Both the position numbers and the translations under genes were made by a program. Below the pieces are notes generated by a model. It ran no database searches and was not told the origin of the DNA. It saw only the letters and a list, made by a program, of their open reading frames with translations. A stretch of 12,500 bases of DNA from contig CM018895.1 in the NCBI GenBank assembly GCA_009663005.1, positions 5,892,350-5,904,849 on the forward strand, given 5' to 3'. Source of the stretch: Actinidia chinensis (lineage: Eukaryota > Streptophyta > Magnoliopsida > Ericales > Actinidiaceae). Position 1 is the first letter of the stretch. Every line of letters starts with the position of its first letter. Of the stretch, positions 1-9,480 are shown in pieces.

Positions 1-4
1 CCCA

Positions 5-86
5 TTGACAATCTTGATAATAGTTTCGAAATTTAGGAAGTTCAGGAATATTTCAAAAACTATAGGGGAGTGGCAGCGATTGTCAA
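5..86. repeat. Short inverted repeat at the monomer start
   Basis: TTGACAATC (5-13) and GATTGTCAA (78-86) are exact reverse complements about 64 bp apart. They are conserved in most monomers (for example 831 onward and 11634 onward). Between them and just beyond lie two AGGGGAG motifs. This is recorded as recurring structure; its role is unknown. Confidence 0.55.
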
Positions 87-200
87 GAACCTTAGGGGAG
101 ATCAATGAAATTTATCCAAACCAAAAATGGGGCTGGAGAGAAATGTCTTGGGTTCAAATAGAATCACCCTCAAACTAAGGCCCAGTTGGGGCTATGGATT

Positions 201-491
201 GTCGAGTTTTTTTGTCCTTAGTTAATTTGTTTTTGCCGTTTGATTAAAAATTTAGACTTTTCAAATTTCTCTTGACGAGAAGAATCGAAAAATATATAAA
301 AAATTATCTAATTCCAAGAAAAGTTCACTAAGGACAATTTGTGACAAAAATGGCTTTTTGTCTTTAGTAATTTTGTTTGCCAAATAAAATAATTTTTTTA
401 TATTTTTGAACTACTGTCGTCAAGAGGAATAGGAAAAGAATAAACTTTTGATCAAAAGGTAAACGAAGTTTGTTAAAAAAAAAAACTCAAA
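201..491. repeat. Long imperfect inverted repeat (foldback) within the monomer
   Basis: The region folds about a centre near 346-353. Paired segments in monomer 1 include GACAAAAA (343-350) with TTTTTGTC (355-362); CTCTTGACGA (269-278) with TCGTCAAGAG (417-426), which is perfect; the GAAAAATATATAAAAAATTA region with ATAATTTTTTTATATTTTTG; TTTGATT (239-245) with GATCAAA (450-456); and GAG plus a T run (204 onward) with an A run plus CTC (to 488). Midpoints of the outer pairs agree (346-347.5), so the symmetry is not only a product of AT-richness. The same structure occurs in the other monomers, for example about 3162-3459 and 8146-8439. It may be the remains of a MITE or foldback element fixed in the ancestral unit. 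Confidence 0.78.
445..458. repeat. 14-bp perfect palindrome CTTTTGATCAAAAG
   Basis: This self-complementary 14-mer lies in the right arm of the foldback and is kept in most monomers (for example at about 3413, 8393 and 12082). Units 8, 9, 12 and 13 have one-base changes. No function can be assigned. Confidence 0.7.
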
Positions 492-826
492 CACTAACTT
501 AAGGAACCAAAAATATCTCAAAAATTTCCATTGCGGAAATGTCGCCCATAAGTTTGTTAGATGACTTAGAAAAATAGTCGATGCCAAGTGGACCAAGTCG
601 ATAACTTGATAATAGAGACAGGCCAACTAATTCAATTTCTTGATAACGTAAACACGGATTAATCATTGACTATTCTACAAAGTTTAGTTTCACAAAGTTT
701 CATATAGTTTTTGGAAACCTTAGACATTGAAATGGTATGTTTCTTAATTTTTCTTTTACACCCTCCAACTTAATTTACAAAACAAAAATTTAAGGACAAT
801 CATGTTTTTATGTCAAAAAATTAACT

Positions 827-1651
827 CCCATTGACAATCTTGATAATAGTTTCGAAATTTAGGAAATTCAGGAATATTTCAAAAACTATAGGGGAGTGGT
901 AGCGATTGTCAAGAACCTTAGGGGAGATCAATGAAATTTATCCAAACCAAAAATGGGGCTGGAGAGAAATGTCTTGGGTTCAAATAGAATCACCCTCAAA
1001 CTAAGGCCCAGTTGGGGCGATGGATTTTCGAGTTTTTTTGTCCTTAGTTAATTTGTTTTTGCCCTTTGATTAAAAATTTAGACTTTTCAAATTTCTCTTG
1101 ACGAGAAGAATCGAAAAATATATAAAAAATTATCTAATTCCAAGAAAGTTCACTGAAGTACAAATTTGTACAAAATGGCTTTTTGTCTTTAGTAATTTTG
1201 TTTGCCAAATAAAATAATTTTTTTATATTTCTGAACTACTGTCGTCAAGAGGAATAGGAAAAGAATAAACTTTTGATCAAAAGGTGAACGAAGTTTGTTA
1301 AAAAAAAAAAACTCAAACACTAACTTAACGAACCAAAAACATCCCAAAAATTTTCATTGCGGAAATGTCGCCCATAAGTTTGTTAGATGACTTAGAAAAA
1401 TAGTTGATGCCAAGTGGACCAAGTCGATAACTTGATAATAGAGACAGGCCAAGTAATTCAATTTTTTGATAACGTAAACACGGATTAATCATTGACTATT
1501 CTACAAAGTTTAGTTTCACAAAGTTTCATATAGTTTTTGAATACTTATACATTGAAATGAAATGTTTGTTAATTTTTGTTTTACACCCTCCAACTTAATT
1601 TACAAAACGAAATTTTGAGGACAATCATGCTTATTTGTCGAAAAATTAACT
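827..1651 (+). repeat. Satellite monomer 2 (A type)
   Basis: This 825-bp unit is almost identical to monomer 1, with scattered substitutions and very few indels (for example near 1144-1170). It carries the A-type marks plus AGGTGAACGAAG and ATTTCTGAACTACTG, which it shares with monomers 11 and 13. The closeness of monomers 1 and 2 suggests recent duplication or gene conversion. Confidence 0.95.
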
Positions 1652-1749
1652 CCCATTGACAATCTTGATAATAGTTTCGAAATTAAGGAAGATCAGGGAT
1701 ACTTCAATAACAATAGCGAAGTGGCAGCGATTGTCAAAAACCTTAGGGG

Positions 1750-1876
1750 TCGTTTGGCTGGTGGATTAGGAGGGGGGATAACTTTTCCCCCCGGATAATT
1801 TTTCCCCCACGTCGTTTGGCTGGCGGAATGAGGAGGGCGGATAATTTAATATGCCCCCCGGATAATTTTTCCCCCA
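1750..1876 (+). repeat. 62-bp tandem duplication of the MITE left end
   Basis: CGTTTGGCTGG at 1751 recurs at 1813, and similarity continues through GGAT/GGAA, GAGGRSGGATAA and CCCCCGGATAATTTTTCCCCC in both copies. The left terminal and subterminal segment is therefore present twice in tandem, with a small indel, while the right end is single. It could come from slippage or aberrant transposition, or from insertion of one end into another. Confidence 0.85.
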
Positions 1877-1882
1877 GCAGGT

Positions 1883-1927
<45 letters not shown>

Positions 1928-1942
<15 letters not shown>
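1928..1942. repeat. Short perfect hairpin inside the MITE
   Basis: TTATCC, then GGG, then GGATAA forms a perfect 6-bp stem with a 3-base loop. It uses the same GGATAA motif that recurs through both subterminal regions, so it belongs to that motif set and is not a terminator. Confidence 0.6.
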
Positions 1943-1946
<4 letters not shown>

Positions 1947-2961
1947 GTGAGGGTAAGAAAAAATCGATATAAAGAGAAACAAATGTATATTTTTATTTAT
2001 ATATATATCTAAGAAACAAAATTATTTTTTAAATAATCTAATATTTTATATTTTGTTTTCTCTCCTCTCTATATATTTTTCTTCTTATCCCCACCCTTAT
2101 CCACCCATTCTCTAAAAGTATCCAACCAAAGTTTACAAGTTATCCCCCCTTCAAAAGTTTCCTCTCTAAAATTTATCTCCCCTTTAAACTTTCCCCTCCC
2201 ATATCCGCCAGCCAAACGGCCGTTAGGGGAGGATCAATCAAATTTTATTCCAAATCAACATTGGGGCCTGGAGGGAAATGTCTTGGGCCTTCATAGATCA
2301 CCTAAAACTAGGCCCCAGTTGGGGCTATGGATTTTCAGAATTTTTTTGTCTTTAGTTTTTTTTTTTGCCCTTTTATTAAAATTTAGACTTTTCAAATTTT
2401 CTTACGAGAAAAATTAAAAAATATAAAAAAAAAATATCTAATTCAAAGACGATTTTGTGCCAAAAATGGTTTTTTGTCTTTAGTAACTTGATACCAAATA
2501 AGATATTTTTTTTTATATTTTTGAACTCTGTTGTCAAGAGAATCGGAAAAGAATAACTTTTGATCAAAAGGTAAACGAAGTTTTGTTAAAACAAACAAAA
2601 AAACTCAAACCTACTTAACGCACCAAATATCTCAAATTTTCCATTGGCAGAAATGTCGCCATAAGTTTGTTTGATGACTTAGAAAATAGTCGATGCCAAG
2701 TGGACCAAGTCGATAACTTGATAATAGAGACAGGCCACTAAATTCAAATTTCTTGATACGTAAACATGGTTAAATCATTGACTATTCTAACAAAAGTTAG
2801 TTTCACAAAGTTTCATTATTTTTGGAATACTTTAGCATTGAAATGGTATGTTTCTATGTTTCTTATTTTTTTCTTTTACAAACAACAACAACAACACCCT
2901 CCAACCTTCTTTACAAACGAAATTTTAAGGACAATCATGTTTCTTTGTCAAAAAATTAACT

Positions 2962-3793
2962 CCCATTAATAATCTTGATAATAGTTTCGAAATGAAGGAA
3001 GATTAGGGATATTTCAAAAACTATAGGGGAGGGGCAGCGATTGCCAAAAACCTTAGGGAAGATCAATGAAATTTATCCAAATCAAAAAATGAGGCTGGAG
3101 AGAAATGTCTTGGTTCAAATAGAATCACCCTCAAACTAAGGCCAAGTTGGAGCTATGGATTTTCGAGTTTTTTTTGTCTTTAGTTAAATTTTTTTTTGCC
3201 CTTTCATTAAAAATTTAGACTTTTTCAAATTTTTCTTGACGAGAAGAATCAAAAATTATAAAAAAAAAATTATCTACTTCCAAGAAAAGTTCGCTATAGA
3301 CGATTTGTGACAAAAATAGTTTTTTGTCTTTAGTAAATTGGTGTACCGAATAAGATGATTTTTTTTATTGTTTTGAACTACGGTTGTCAAGAGGAATCGG
3401 AAAAGAATAAACTTTTGATCAAAAGGTAAACGAAGTTTGTTAAAAAAAAAAACTCAAACACTAACTTAAGAAACCAAAAATATTCTAAAAATTTCCATTG
3501 CGGAAATGTCGCCCATAAGTTTGTTAGATGACTTAGAAAAATAGTCGATGCCAAGTGGACCAAGTAGATAACTTGATAATAGAGACAGACCAACTAATTC
3601 AATTTCTTGATAACGTAAACACGGATTAATCATTGACTATTCTACAAAGTTTAGTTTCACGAATTTTCATATAATTTTTAGAATACTTAGGCAATAAAAT
3701 GGTATGTTTGTTAATTTTTCTTTTACACCCTCCAACTTAATTTACAAAACTAAATTTTAAGGCCAAACATGTTTTTTTGTCAAAAAATTAACT
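2962..3793 (+). repeat. Satellite monomer 4 (B type)
   Basis: This 832-bp unit has few indels against monomer 1. B-type marks are AATTCAAATTTC-side variants, GTTCGCTATAGACGATTTG, AATAGTTTTTTGTC, TACCGAATAAGATGATT and GAGGAATCGGAAAAG. Its closing segment has CACGAATTTTCATATAATTT. The same marks return in monomers 8, 10, 12 and 14, making this the cleanest B-type copy. Its foldback region is about 3162-3459. Confidence 0.94.
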
Positions 3794-4615
3794 CCCATTG
3801 AAAATCTTTGAAATTAAGGAAGATCAAGGATATTTTAAAAACTATAGGGGAGTGGCAGCGATTGTCAAAAACCATAGGGGAGATCAATGACATTTATCCA
3901 AATTAAAAAATAGGGCTGGAGAGAAATGTCTTGGGTTCAAATAGAATCACCCTCAAACTAAGGCCCAGTTAGCACTATGGATTGTCGAGTTTTTTTATCT
4001 TTACTTAATTTAATTTTGCCCTTTGATTAAAAATTTAGAGTTTTCAAATTTCTCTTGACGAGAAAAATCGAAAAATATAAAACAAATTATCTAATTCCAA
4101 AAAAATTTTGCTGAAGATTATTTGTGACAAAAATGGTTTTTTGTCATTAGTAAATTTGTTTACCAAATAAGATAATTTTTTTTATATTTTTGAACTAATG
4201 TCGTCAAGAGAAATCAGAAAAGAATAAACTTTTGATCAAAAGGTAAACAAAGTTTGTTAAAAAAAAAAAAAAAAACGCGAACACTATCTTAAGGAACCAA
4301 AAATTTCCTAAAAATTTCCATTGCGGAAATGTCGCCCATAAGTATATTAGATGACTTATAAAAATAGTCGATGCCAAGTGGACCAAGTAGATAACTTGAT
4401 AATAGAGAAAGTCAACTAATTCAATTTCTTGATAACGTAAACACGGATTAATCATTGACTATTCTACAAAGTTTAGTTTCACAAATTTTCTTATAGTTTT
4501 TGGAAACCTTAGACAACGAAATGGTATGTTTGTTAAATTTTTTTTTACACCCTCCAACTTAATTTCCAAAACTAAATTTTAAGGACAATCATGTTTTTAT
4601 GTCAAAAGATTAACT
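3794..4615 (+). repeat. Satellite monomer 5 (C type)
   Basis: This 822-bp unit lacks about 11 bases just after the anchor (the ATAATAGTTTCG stretch). C-type marks are TTTTTTTATCTTTACTTAATT, ATTTAGAGTTTTCAAATTT, TTTTGCTGAAGAT and GTCATTAGTAAATTTG. An A run of about 17 bases at 4259-4275 is the longest homopolymer of the array at this offset. It pairs closely with monomer 6. Confidence 0.94.
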
Positions 4616-5435
4616 CCATTGACAATCTTCATAATAGTTTCGAAATTAAGGAAGATTAGGGATATTTCAAAAAGTTTAGGGGAGTGGCAGCGATTGTCAA
4701 AAACCTTAGGGGATATCAATAAAATTTATCCAAACCAAAAATGGGGCTGGAGAGAAATGTCTTGGGTTCAAATAGAATCACCCTCAAACTAAGGCCCAGT
4801 TAGCGCTATGGATTGTCGAGTTTTTTTATCTTTACTTAATTTTTTTTTCCCTTTGATTAAAAATTTAGAGTTTTCAAATTTCTCTTGACGAGAAAAATCG
4901 AAAAATATAAAACAAATTATATAATTCCAAAAAAATTTTGCTGAAGATGATTTGTGACAAAAATAGTTTTTTGTCATTAGTAAATTTGTTAACCAAATAA
5001 GATAATTTTTTTTATATTTTTGAACTACTGTCGTCAAGATAAATCAGAAAAGAATAAACTTTTGATAAAAAGGTAAACAAAGTTTGTTAAAAAAAAAAAA
5101 ACTCGAACACAATCTTAAGGAACCAAAAATATCCTAAAAATTTCCATTGCGGAAATGTCGCCCATAAGTATGTTAGATGACTATAAAAATGTCGATGCCA
5201 AGTGACAAGTAGATAACTTGATAAAGAGACAGGCCAAAACTAATTCAATTCTTGAGAACGTAAACAGGATTAATCATTGACTATTCTACAAAGTTTAGTT
5301 TCAACAAAATTTTCTTATAGTTTTCTGGAACCTTAGACAACGAAATGTATGTTTGTTAAATTTTTTTACACCCTCAACTTAATTTCCAAAAACTAAAATT
5401 TTAGGGACAATCATGTTTTTATGTCAAGATTAACT
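4616..5435 (+). repeat. Satellite monomer 6 (C type)
   Basis: This 820-bp unit nearly matches monomer 5 until about 5175. Beyond that point one- to three-base losses become frequent (for example GTCGATGCCAAGTGACAAGT, where the other copies have AAGTGGACCAAGT). It shares CTTCATAA after the anchor and GGGGATATCAATAAAATTT with monomer 7, indicating a C-type block that continues into that unit. Confidence 0.94.
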
Positions 5436-6277
5436 CCATGACAATCTTCATAAAGTTTTCGAAACTTAAGGGAAGATTAGGGATCTTATTTCAAAAAAGG
5501 TTAGGGAGTGGCAGCAATTGTCAAAAAACCGTAGGGGATATCAATAAAATTTATTCCAAACAAAAATGGGGCTGGAGGAGTGAGAAATGTTTGGGTTCAA
5601 ATAGGAATCACCCCAAAACTAAGGCCCGTTAGCGCTATGGATTGTCGAGTTTTTTTATCTTTACTTCATTTTTTTGTCGCCATTTGATTAAAAATTTAGA
5701 GTTTTCAAATTTCTCTTAACGAGAAAAATCAAAAAATATGAAAAAAGTTATCTTATTCAAGAAAAAGTTCGCTAATGACGATTTATGACAAAAATAATTT
5801 TTTGTCATTAGTAAATTTGTTTACCAAATAAGATAAATATTTTGTATATTTTTGAAAGTCAAGAGGAATCAGAAAAGAATAAATTTTTGATCAAAAGGTA
5901 AACGAAGTTTGTTAAAATAAAAAAAAAACTCGAACACTAACTTAAGGAACCAAAAATATCCCAAAAATTTTCATTGCGGAAATGTCGCCCATAAGTTGGT
6001 AGATTGACTTGGAAACATGTTCGATGATACCAAGTGGAACAAGTAGATAACTGGTATAATAGAGACCAGGCCTTTTAATTCAATTTTTGATAATGTAAAC
6101 ACGGATTTATTAATCATGACTATTCTACAAGTTTAGTTTCACATTTTTTTTATAGTTTTTGGAATTACATAGACAATGAAATGGTATGTTGTTAATTTTT
6201 CTTTTAAACCCTCCAACTTAATAACACAAACAAATTTAAGGACAATCATGTTTTTTTTTTTCAAAAAAATTTAAACT
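5436..6277 (+). repeat. Satellite monomer 7 (C/D mosaic)
   Basis: This 842-bp unit has a first third that follows monomers 5 and 6 (CTTCATAA, GATATCAATAAAATTT, GCGCTATGGATTGTCGAG). From about 5750 it carries D-type marks shared only with monomer 9: AGATAAATATTTT, loss of the ACTACTGTCG stretch before TCAAGAGGAAT, an extra GAT in TTCGATGATACC, and ACATAGACAAT. The switch within one unit suggests unequal exchange or gene conversion. Confidence 0.92.
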
Positions 6278-7113
6278 CCATTGACAATCTTGATCATAGT
6301 TTCGAAATGAAGGAAGTTCAGGATATTTCAAAAACATAGGGGAGTGGCAGCGATTGTCAAAAACCTTAGGGGAGATTCAAGAAATTTATTCCAAATAAAA
6401 TGGGGCTGGATGGAGAGAAATGTCTTGGTTCAAATAGAATCACCCTCAAACAAGCCCAGTTGGAGCTATGTTATTTTTCGAGTTTTTTTTGTCTTTAGTT
6501 ATTTTTTTCCCCTTTTGATTACAAAATTAGACTTTGTAAATTTTTCTGACGAGAAGGAATTTCCCCCGGAAAAGTATAAAAAAAAATTATCTAATTCCAA
6601 GAAAAGTTCGCTAAAGACGATTTGGACAAAAATAGTTTTTTGTCCTTAGTAAATTGGTTTTACCGATAAGAATGATTTTTTTTATTTTTGAACTACGGTC
6701 GTTCAAGAGGAATCGGAAAGAATAAACTTTTGATCAAAGGTAACGAAGTTTATTAACAAACAAAACTCCAACACTAACTTAAGGAACCAAAAATATCCCA
6801 AAAATTTCCATGCGAAAAAGTGTCGGCCGCGTAAGTTTTGTTAGATACTTAGAAAAATAGTCGATGCCAAGTGGACCAAGTCGATAACGTGATAATATAG
6901 ACAGGCCAAATAATTCAATTCTTGATAACTAACACACGGATTAATCATTGACTATTCCTACAAAGGTTTAGTTTCATGAATTTTTCATAAGGTTTTTTAG
7001 AATCTTAGACAATGCAATGGTGATGTTTTGTTAATTTTTCTTTTACACCCTCCAACTTAATTTACAAAACGAATTTTTAAGGACAGTCATGTTTTTTTGT
7101 CAAAAAATTAACT
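6278..7113 (+). repeat. Satellite monomer 8 (B type)
   Basis: This 836-bp unit is rich in small indels. B-type marks include GTTCGCTAAAGACGATTTG, a TTACCGATAAGAATGATT variant and GAACTACGGTCG, where ACGGT matches monomer 4. Two local oddities are an inserted TTCCCCCGG at about 6561-6569 inside the foldback left arm, and GTGTCGGCCGCGTAAG (about 6820-6836) in place of the usual ATGTCGCCCATAAG. Confidence 0.92.
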
Positions 7114-7942
7114 CTCATTGACAATCTTTATAATAGTTTCGAAATTTAGGAAGATCAGGGATATTTCAAAAACTATAGGGAAGTGGCAACGATTGTCAAA
7201 AACCTTAGGGGAGATCAATCAAATATATCCATATCAAAAAATGGGAAGCAGAGAAATGTCTTGGGTTCAAATAGAATCAACCTCAAACTAATGACCAGTT
7301 GGGGTTATGGATTTTCGAGTTTTTTTGTCTTTAGTTATTTTTTTTTGCTCTTTGATTAAAAATTTAGACTTTTCAAATTTCTCTTGACGAGAAAAATCAA
7401 AAAATATAAAAAAATTATCTAATTTCAAAAAAAGTTCGCTAAAGACAATTTGTGACAAAAATGGTTTTTTGTCTTTAGTAAATTTGTTTACCAAACAAGA
7501 TAAATATTTTTTATATTTTTGAAAGTCAAGAGGAATTGGAAAAGAATAAACTTTTGATCAAAGGTAAACGCAGTTTGTTAAAAAAATAAAACTCTCGAAC
7601 ACTCCTTAAGGAACCAAAAATATTTCAAAAATTTTCATTGCGGAAAATGTCCGCCACAAGTTTGTTAAATGACTTTAGAAACATTGTCGATGATGCCAAG
7701 TGGACCAAGTAGATAACTTGGTAATAGAGACAGGCCAACTAATTCAATTTCTTGATACGTAAATACTGATTAATCATTGACTATTCTAACAAAGTTTAGT
7801 TTCACAATTTTTTTATAGTTTTTTGGAATACATAGACAATAAAATGGTATGTTGTTTAATTTATTTTACAAACAAACCCCTCCAATTATATACAAACAAA
7901 TTTTAAGGACAATCATGTTTTTTTGTTCCCAAAAATTAACCT
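7114..7942 (+). repeat. Satellite monomer 9 (D type)
   Basis: This 829-bp unit shares the D-type private variants with monomer 7 (AGATAAATATTTT, TTTTTGAAAGTCAAGAGG, GTCGATGATGCC, ACATAGACAAT). This is the main evidence that monomers 7-8 and 9-10 are repeated dimers. The part up to about 7560 is clean and the remainder is noisier. An ACAAACAAAC stretch replaces part of the ACACCCTCC block near 7868. Confidence 0.92.
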
Positions 7943-8773
7943 CCTATGGACAATCTTGATAATAGTGTTGAAATTAAAGGGAAGTTCAGCAGGGAATTTT
8001 CAAAACTATAGGGGAGTGGCAGCGATTGTCAAAAACCATTGGGGAGATCAATGAAATTTAATCAACCAAAAATTGGCCTGGAGATAAATGTCTTGAGGTT
8101 CAAATAGAATCACCCTCAAACTAAGGCCCAGTTGGAGCTATGGATTTTCGAGTTTTTTTTGTCTTTAGTTAATTTTTTTTTCCCTTTGATTAAAAATTTA
8201 GACTTTTCAAATTTTTCTTGACGAGAAGAATCGAAAACTGTAAAAAAAATTATCTAATTCCAAGAAAAGTTCGCTAAAGACGATTTGTGTTAAAAATAGT
8301 TTTTTGTCCTTAGTAAATTGGTTTACCGAATAAGATGATTTTTTTTATAGTTTTGAACTACTGTCGTCAAGAGGAATCGGAAAAGAATAAACTTTTGATC
8401 AAAAGGTAAACGAAGTTTGTTAAAAATAAAAACTCAAACACTAACTTAAGGAATCAAAAATATCTCAAAAATTTCCATTGCGGAAATGTCGCCCATAAGT
8501 TGTTTAGATGATTGAGAAAAATAGTCCGATCCAAGTGGACCAAGTCGACTAACTTGGATAATAGAGACAAGCCAAGTATTCATTTCTTGATACATAACCA
8601 CGGATTTAATAATTGACTATTCTACAAAGTTTAGTTTCATCACGAATTTGCATTTAGTTTTTAGAATGCTTTAGACAATGAAATATGTTTGTTAATTTTT
8701 CATTTTTACCCTCCAACTTAATTTACAAAACAAAATTTTAGGACATCATGTTTTATGTCAAAAAATTAACTCC
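7943..8773 (+). repeat. Satellite monomer 10 (B type)
   Basis: This 831-bp unit carries the B-type marks and GTGTTAAAAATAGTTTTTTG, a variant it shares with monomers 12 and 14. The middle (about 8100-8510) is clean and both flanks are indel-rich. Its foldback lies at about 8146-8439. Confidence 0.92.
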
Positions 8774-9259
8774 CCCATTGCAATCTTGTAATAGTTTCGA
8801 AATTTAGGAGTTCAGGAATATTCAAAAACTATAGGGGAGTGGCCAGCGATTGTCAAAAACCTTAGGGGAGATCAATGAAATTTATATATCCAAATAAAAA
8901 TTGGGGCTGGAGAGAAATGTCTTGGGTTCAAATGAATCACCCTGGCACACTACGGCCCCAGTTTGGGGCGATGGATTTTCGAGATTTTTTTTTTGGCCTT
9001 AGTTAATTTTTTTTTTTGCCCTTTGATTAAAATTTAAGACTTTTTCAAATTTCTCTCTTAGACGAGAAGAATCGAAAAATATAATAAAAAATTATATCTA
9101 ATTCCAAGAAAAGTTCACTAAGGACAATTTTGTCCAAACTAAAATGGCTTTTTTCTTTATTAATTTTGTTTGCCAAATAGATAATTCTTTTATAATTTCT
9201 GAACTACTGTCGTCAAGATGGAATAGGAAACGAATAAACTTTTTGATCAAAAGGTGAAT

Positions 9260-9372
9260 CTCAGCGGTAGAGAGAGAACTCACCCCAAAAGCCAAGGCCA
9301 AGAGGGGAGGGTCTCTCCCCGTCCGATAAGCCCCAAGACCTCCCACGTCCCGTCCGATGTGGGAATCGCACA
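9260..9372 (-). repeat. TRIM 3' LTR
   Basis: This LTR of about 113 bp starts TGTGCGATTCCCACATCGGA on the minus strand and ends near CTACCGCTGAG. It aligns over its full length with 9481-9593. Shared blocks include GAGGTCTTGGG, CCCTCCCCTCT and GGTGAGT(T/C)CTCT. Differences are scattered substitutions and short indels, roughly a fifth to a quarter of positions by eye. Confidence 0.85.
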
Positions 9373-9391
9373 CTTTTACACTCTCCCACCC
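9373..9391 (-). other. Candidate polypurine tract of the TRIM
   Basis: On the minus strand this reads GGGTGGGAGAGTGTAAAAG, ending directly at the TG of the 3' LTR. It is purine-rich with three T interruptions, and lies where plus-strand priming is expected. The position supports the call more than the composition does. Confidence 0.5.
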
Positions 9392-9468
9392 GAGCTCGTG
9401 ACGCCTCGTCACTGCCGGCCCCCTGCCTACCCCGCAGGGCGCTTGGATGGAACGAAAAGGAGTCGTTT

Positions 9469-9480
9469 GGCTCTATACCA
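9469..9480 (-). other. Primer-binding site of the TRIM (initiator tRNA-Met type)
   Basis: On the minus strand this is TGGTATAGAGCC, adjacent to the end of the 5' LTR. The common plant LTR-element site complementary to the 3' end of initiator tRNA-Met is TGGTATCAGAGC; this copy matches with a single missing C. Its exact location at the LTR boundary makes chance unlikely and sets the element's orientation. Confidence 0.82.

Larger units (their letters stand above)
1..826 (+). repeat. Satellite monomer 1 (A type), reference copy
   Basis: This 826-bp unit is used as the reference for offsets. In order it shows: the anchor (1-20); two AGGGGAG motifs (63-69 and about 95-101); a conserved block GGGGCTGGAGAGAAATGTCT (about 129-148); the foldback region (about 201-491); a conserved block around TTGCGGAAATGTCGCCC (about 531-547); a GATGCCAAGTGGACCAAGTC block (about 579-598); and a closing stretch with TTTTACACCCTCCAACTTAA. 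A-type marks are TTCACTAAGGACAATTT, ATGGCTTTTTGTC, GCCAAATAAAATAA and GAGGAATAGGAAAAG. There is no coding content. Confidence 0.95.
1746..2222. mobile_element. Tourist-like (PIF/Harbinger) MITE
   Basis: This is a 477-bp non-coding insertion. The left end reads GGGGTCGTTTGGCTGGTGGA and the reverse complement of the right end reads CGGCCGTTTGGCTGGCGGA: terminal inverted repeats with one gap and a few mismatches. Multiple GGATAA motifs lie in the left half (1776, 1793, 1839, 1860, 1892, 1937) and multiple TTATCC motifs in the right half (2085, 2097, 2140). This is a mirror-image subterminal layout typical of MITEs, where such motifs can bind transposase. The centre (about 1960-2080) is AT-rich and there is no reading frame. 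Small size, lack of a transposase, TIRs and a TTA duplication indicate a MITE moved by a transposase encoded elsewhere. Assignment to PIF/Harbinger rests on the TTA target and G-rich GTTTGG-type ends; hAT with an 8-bp duplication is the main alternative. Confidence 0.82.
1743..2225. repeat. Target site duplication flanking the MITE (TTA, possibly TTAGGGG)
   Basis: TTA at 1743-1745 is repeated at 2223-2225. Uninterrupted monomers read ACCTTAGGGGAGATCAAT here, so the target is a single TTA. Because GGGG follows TTA on both sides, a 7-bp TTAGGGG duplication fits as well, as does an 8-bp YTTAGGGG-type duplication with one mismatch. The 3-bp reading leaves the best-matched element termini and agrees with the TTA/TAA preference known for PIF/Harbinger elements. 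Confidence 0.7.
1652..2961 (+). repeat. Satellite monomer 3, interrupted by a MITE
   Basis: This unit spans 1310 bp because 477 bp of foreign DNA plus a 3-bp duplication lie inside it; without them it is about 830 bp. The right-hand part (2226-2961) has many one-base gains and losses relative to monomers 1, 2 and 4. It also carries a small (CAA)n expansion at about 2879-2896, just before the ACACCCTCC block. Subtype marks are mixed: AATCGGAAAAG resembles the B type, while its closing segment (CACAAAGTTTCAT, CATTGAAATGG) resembles monomers 1 and 2. Confidence 0.92.

Noticed and set aside
420..626. A 68-codon minus-strand open frame that recurs almost unchanged in monomer 4 (3387-3593) and in variant form in monomer 5 (4204-4455)
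   Set aside because: It recurs because the DNA is a tandem repeat. It is broken in other monomers, runs through A/T homopolymers and the foldback arm, and differences do not favour silent positions. No family is recognisable.
1..826. Ribosomal intergenic spacer or 5S array
   Set aside because: No rRNA coding sequence or 5S internal promoter is present in any unit.
4670..4685. Telomere-like TTTAGGG/TTAGGGG motifs in the monomers
   Set aside because: They occur once or twice per unit as part of conserved AGGGGAG blocks and are never tandem, so they are not interstitial telomere repeats.
9098..9412. 104-codon minus-strand open frame
   Set aside because: It begins in the TRIM 3' LTR and internal region and ends in satellite sequence: a chimera of the insertion junction, not a gene.
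1750..9472. Shared TCGTTTGGCT in both the MITE end (1750) and the TRIM interior (9463)
   Set aside because: It is a 10-base match without extension. In the TRIM it overlaps the primer-binding site region, so common origin is not supported.
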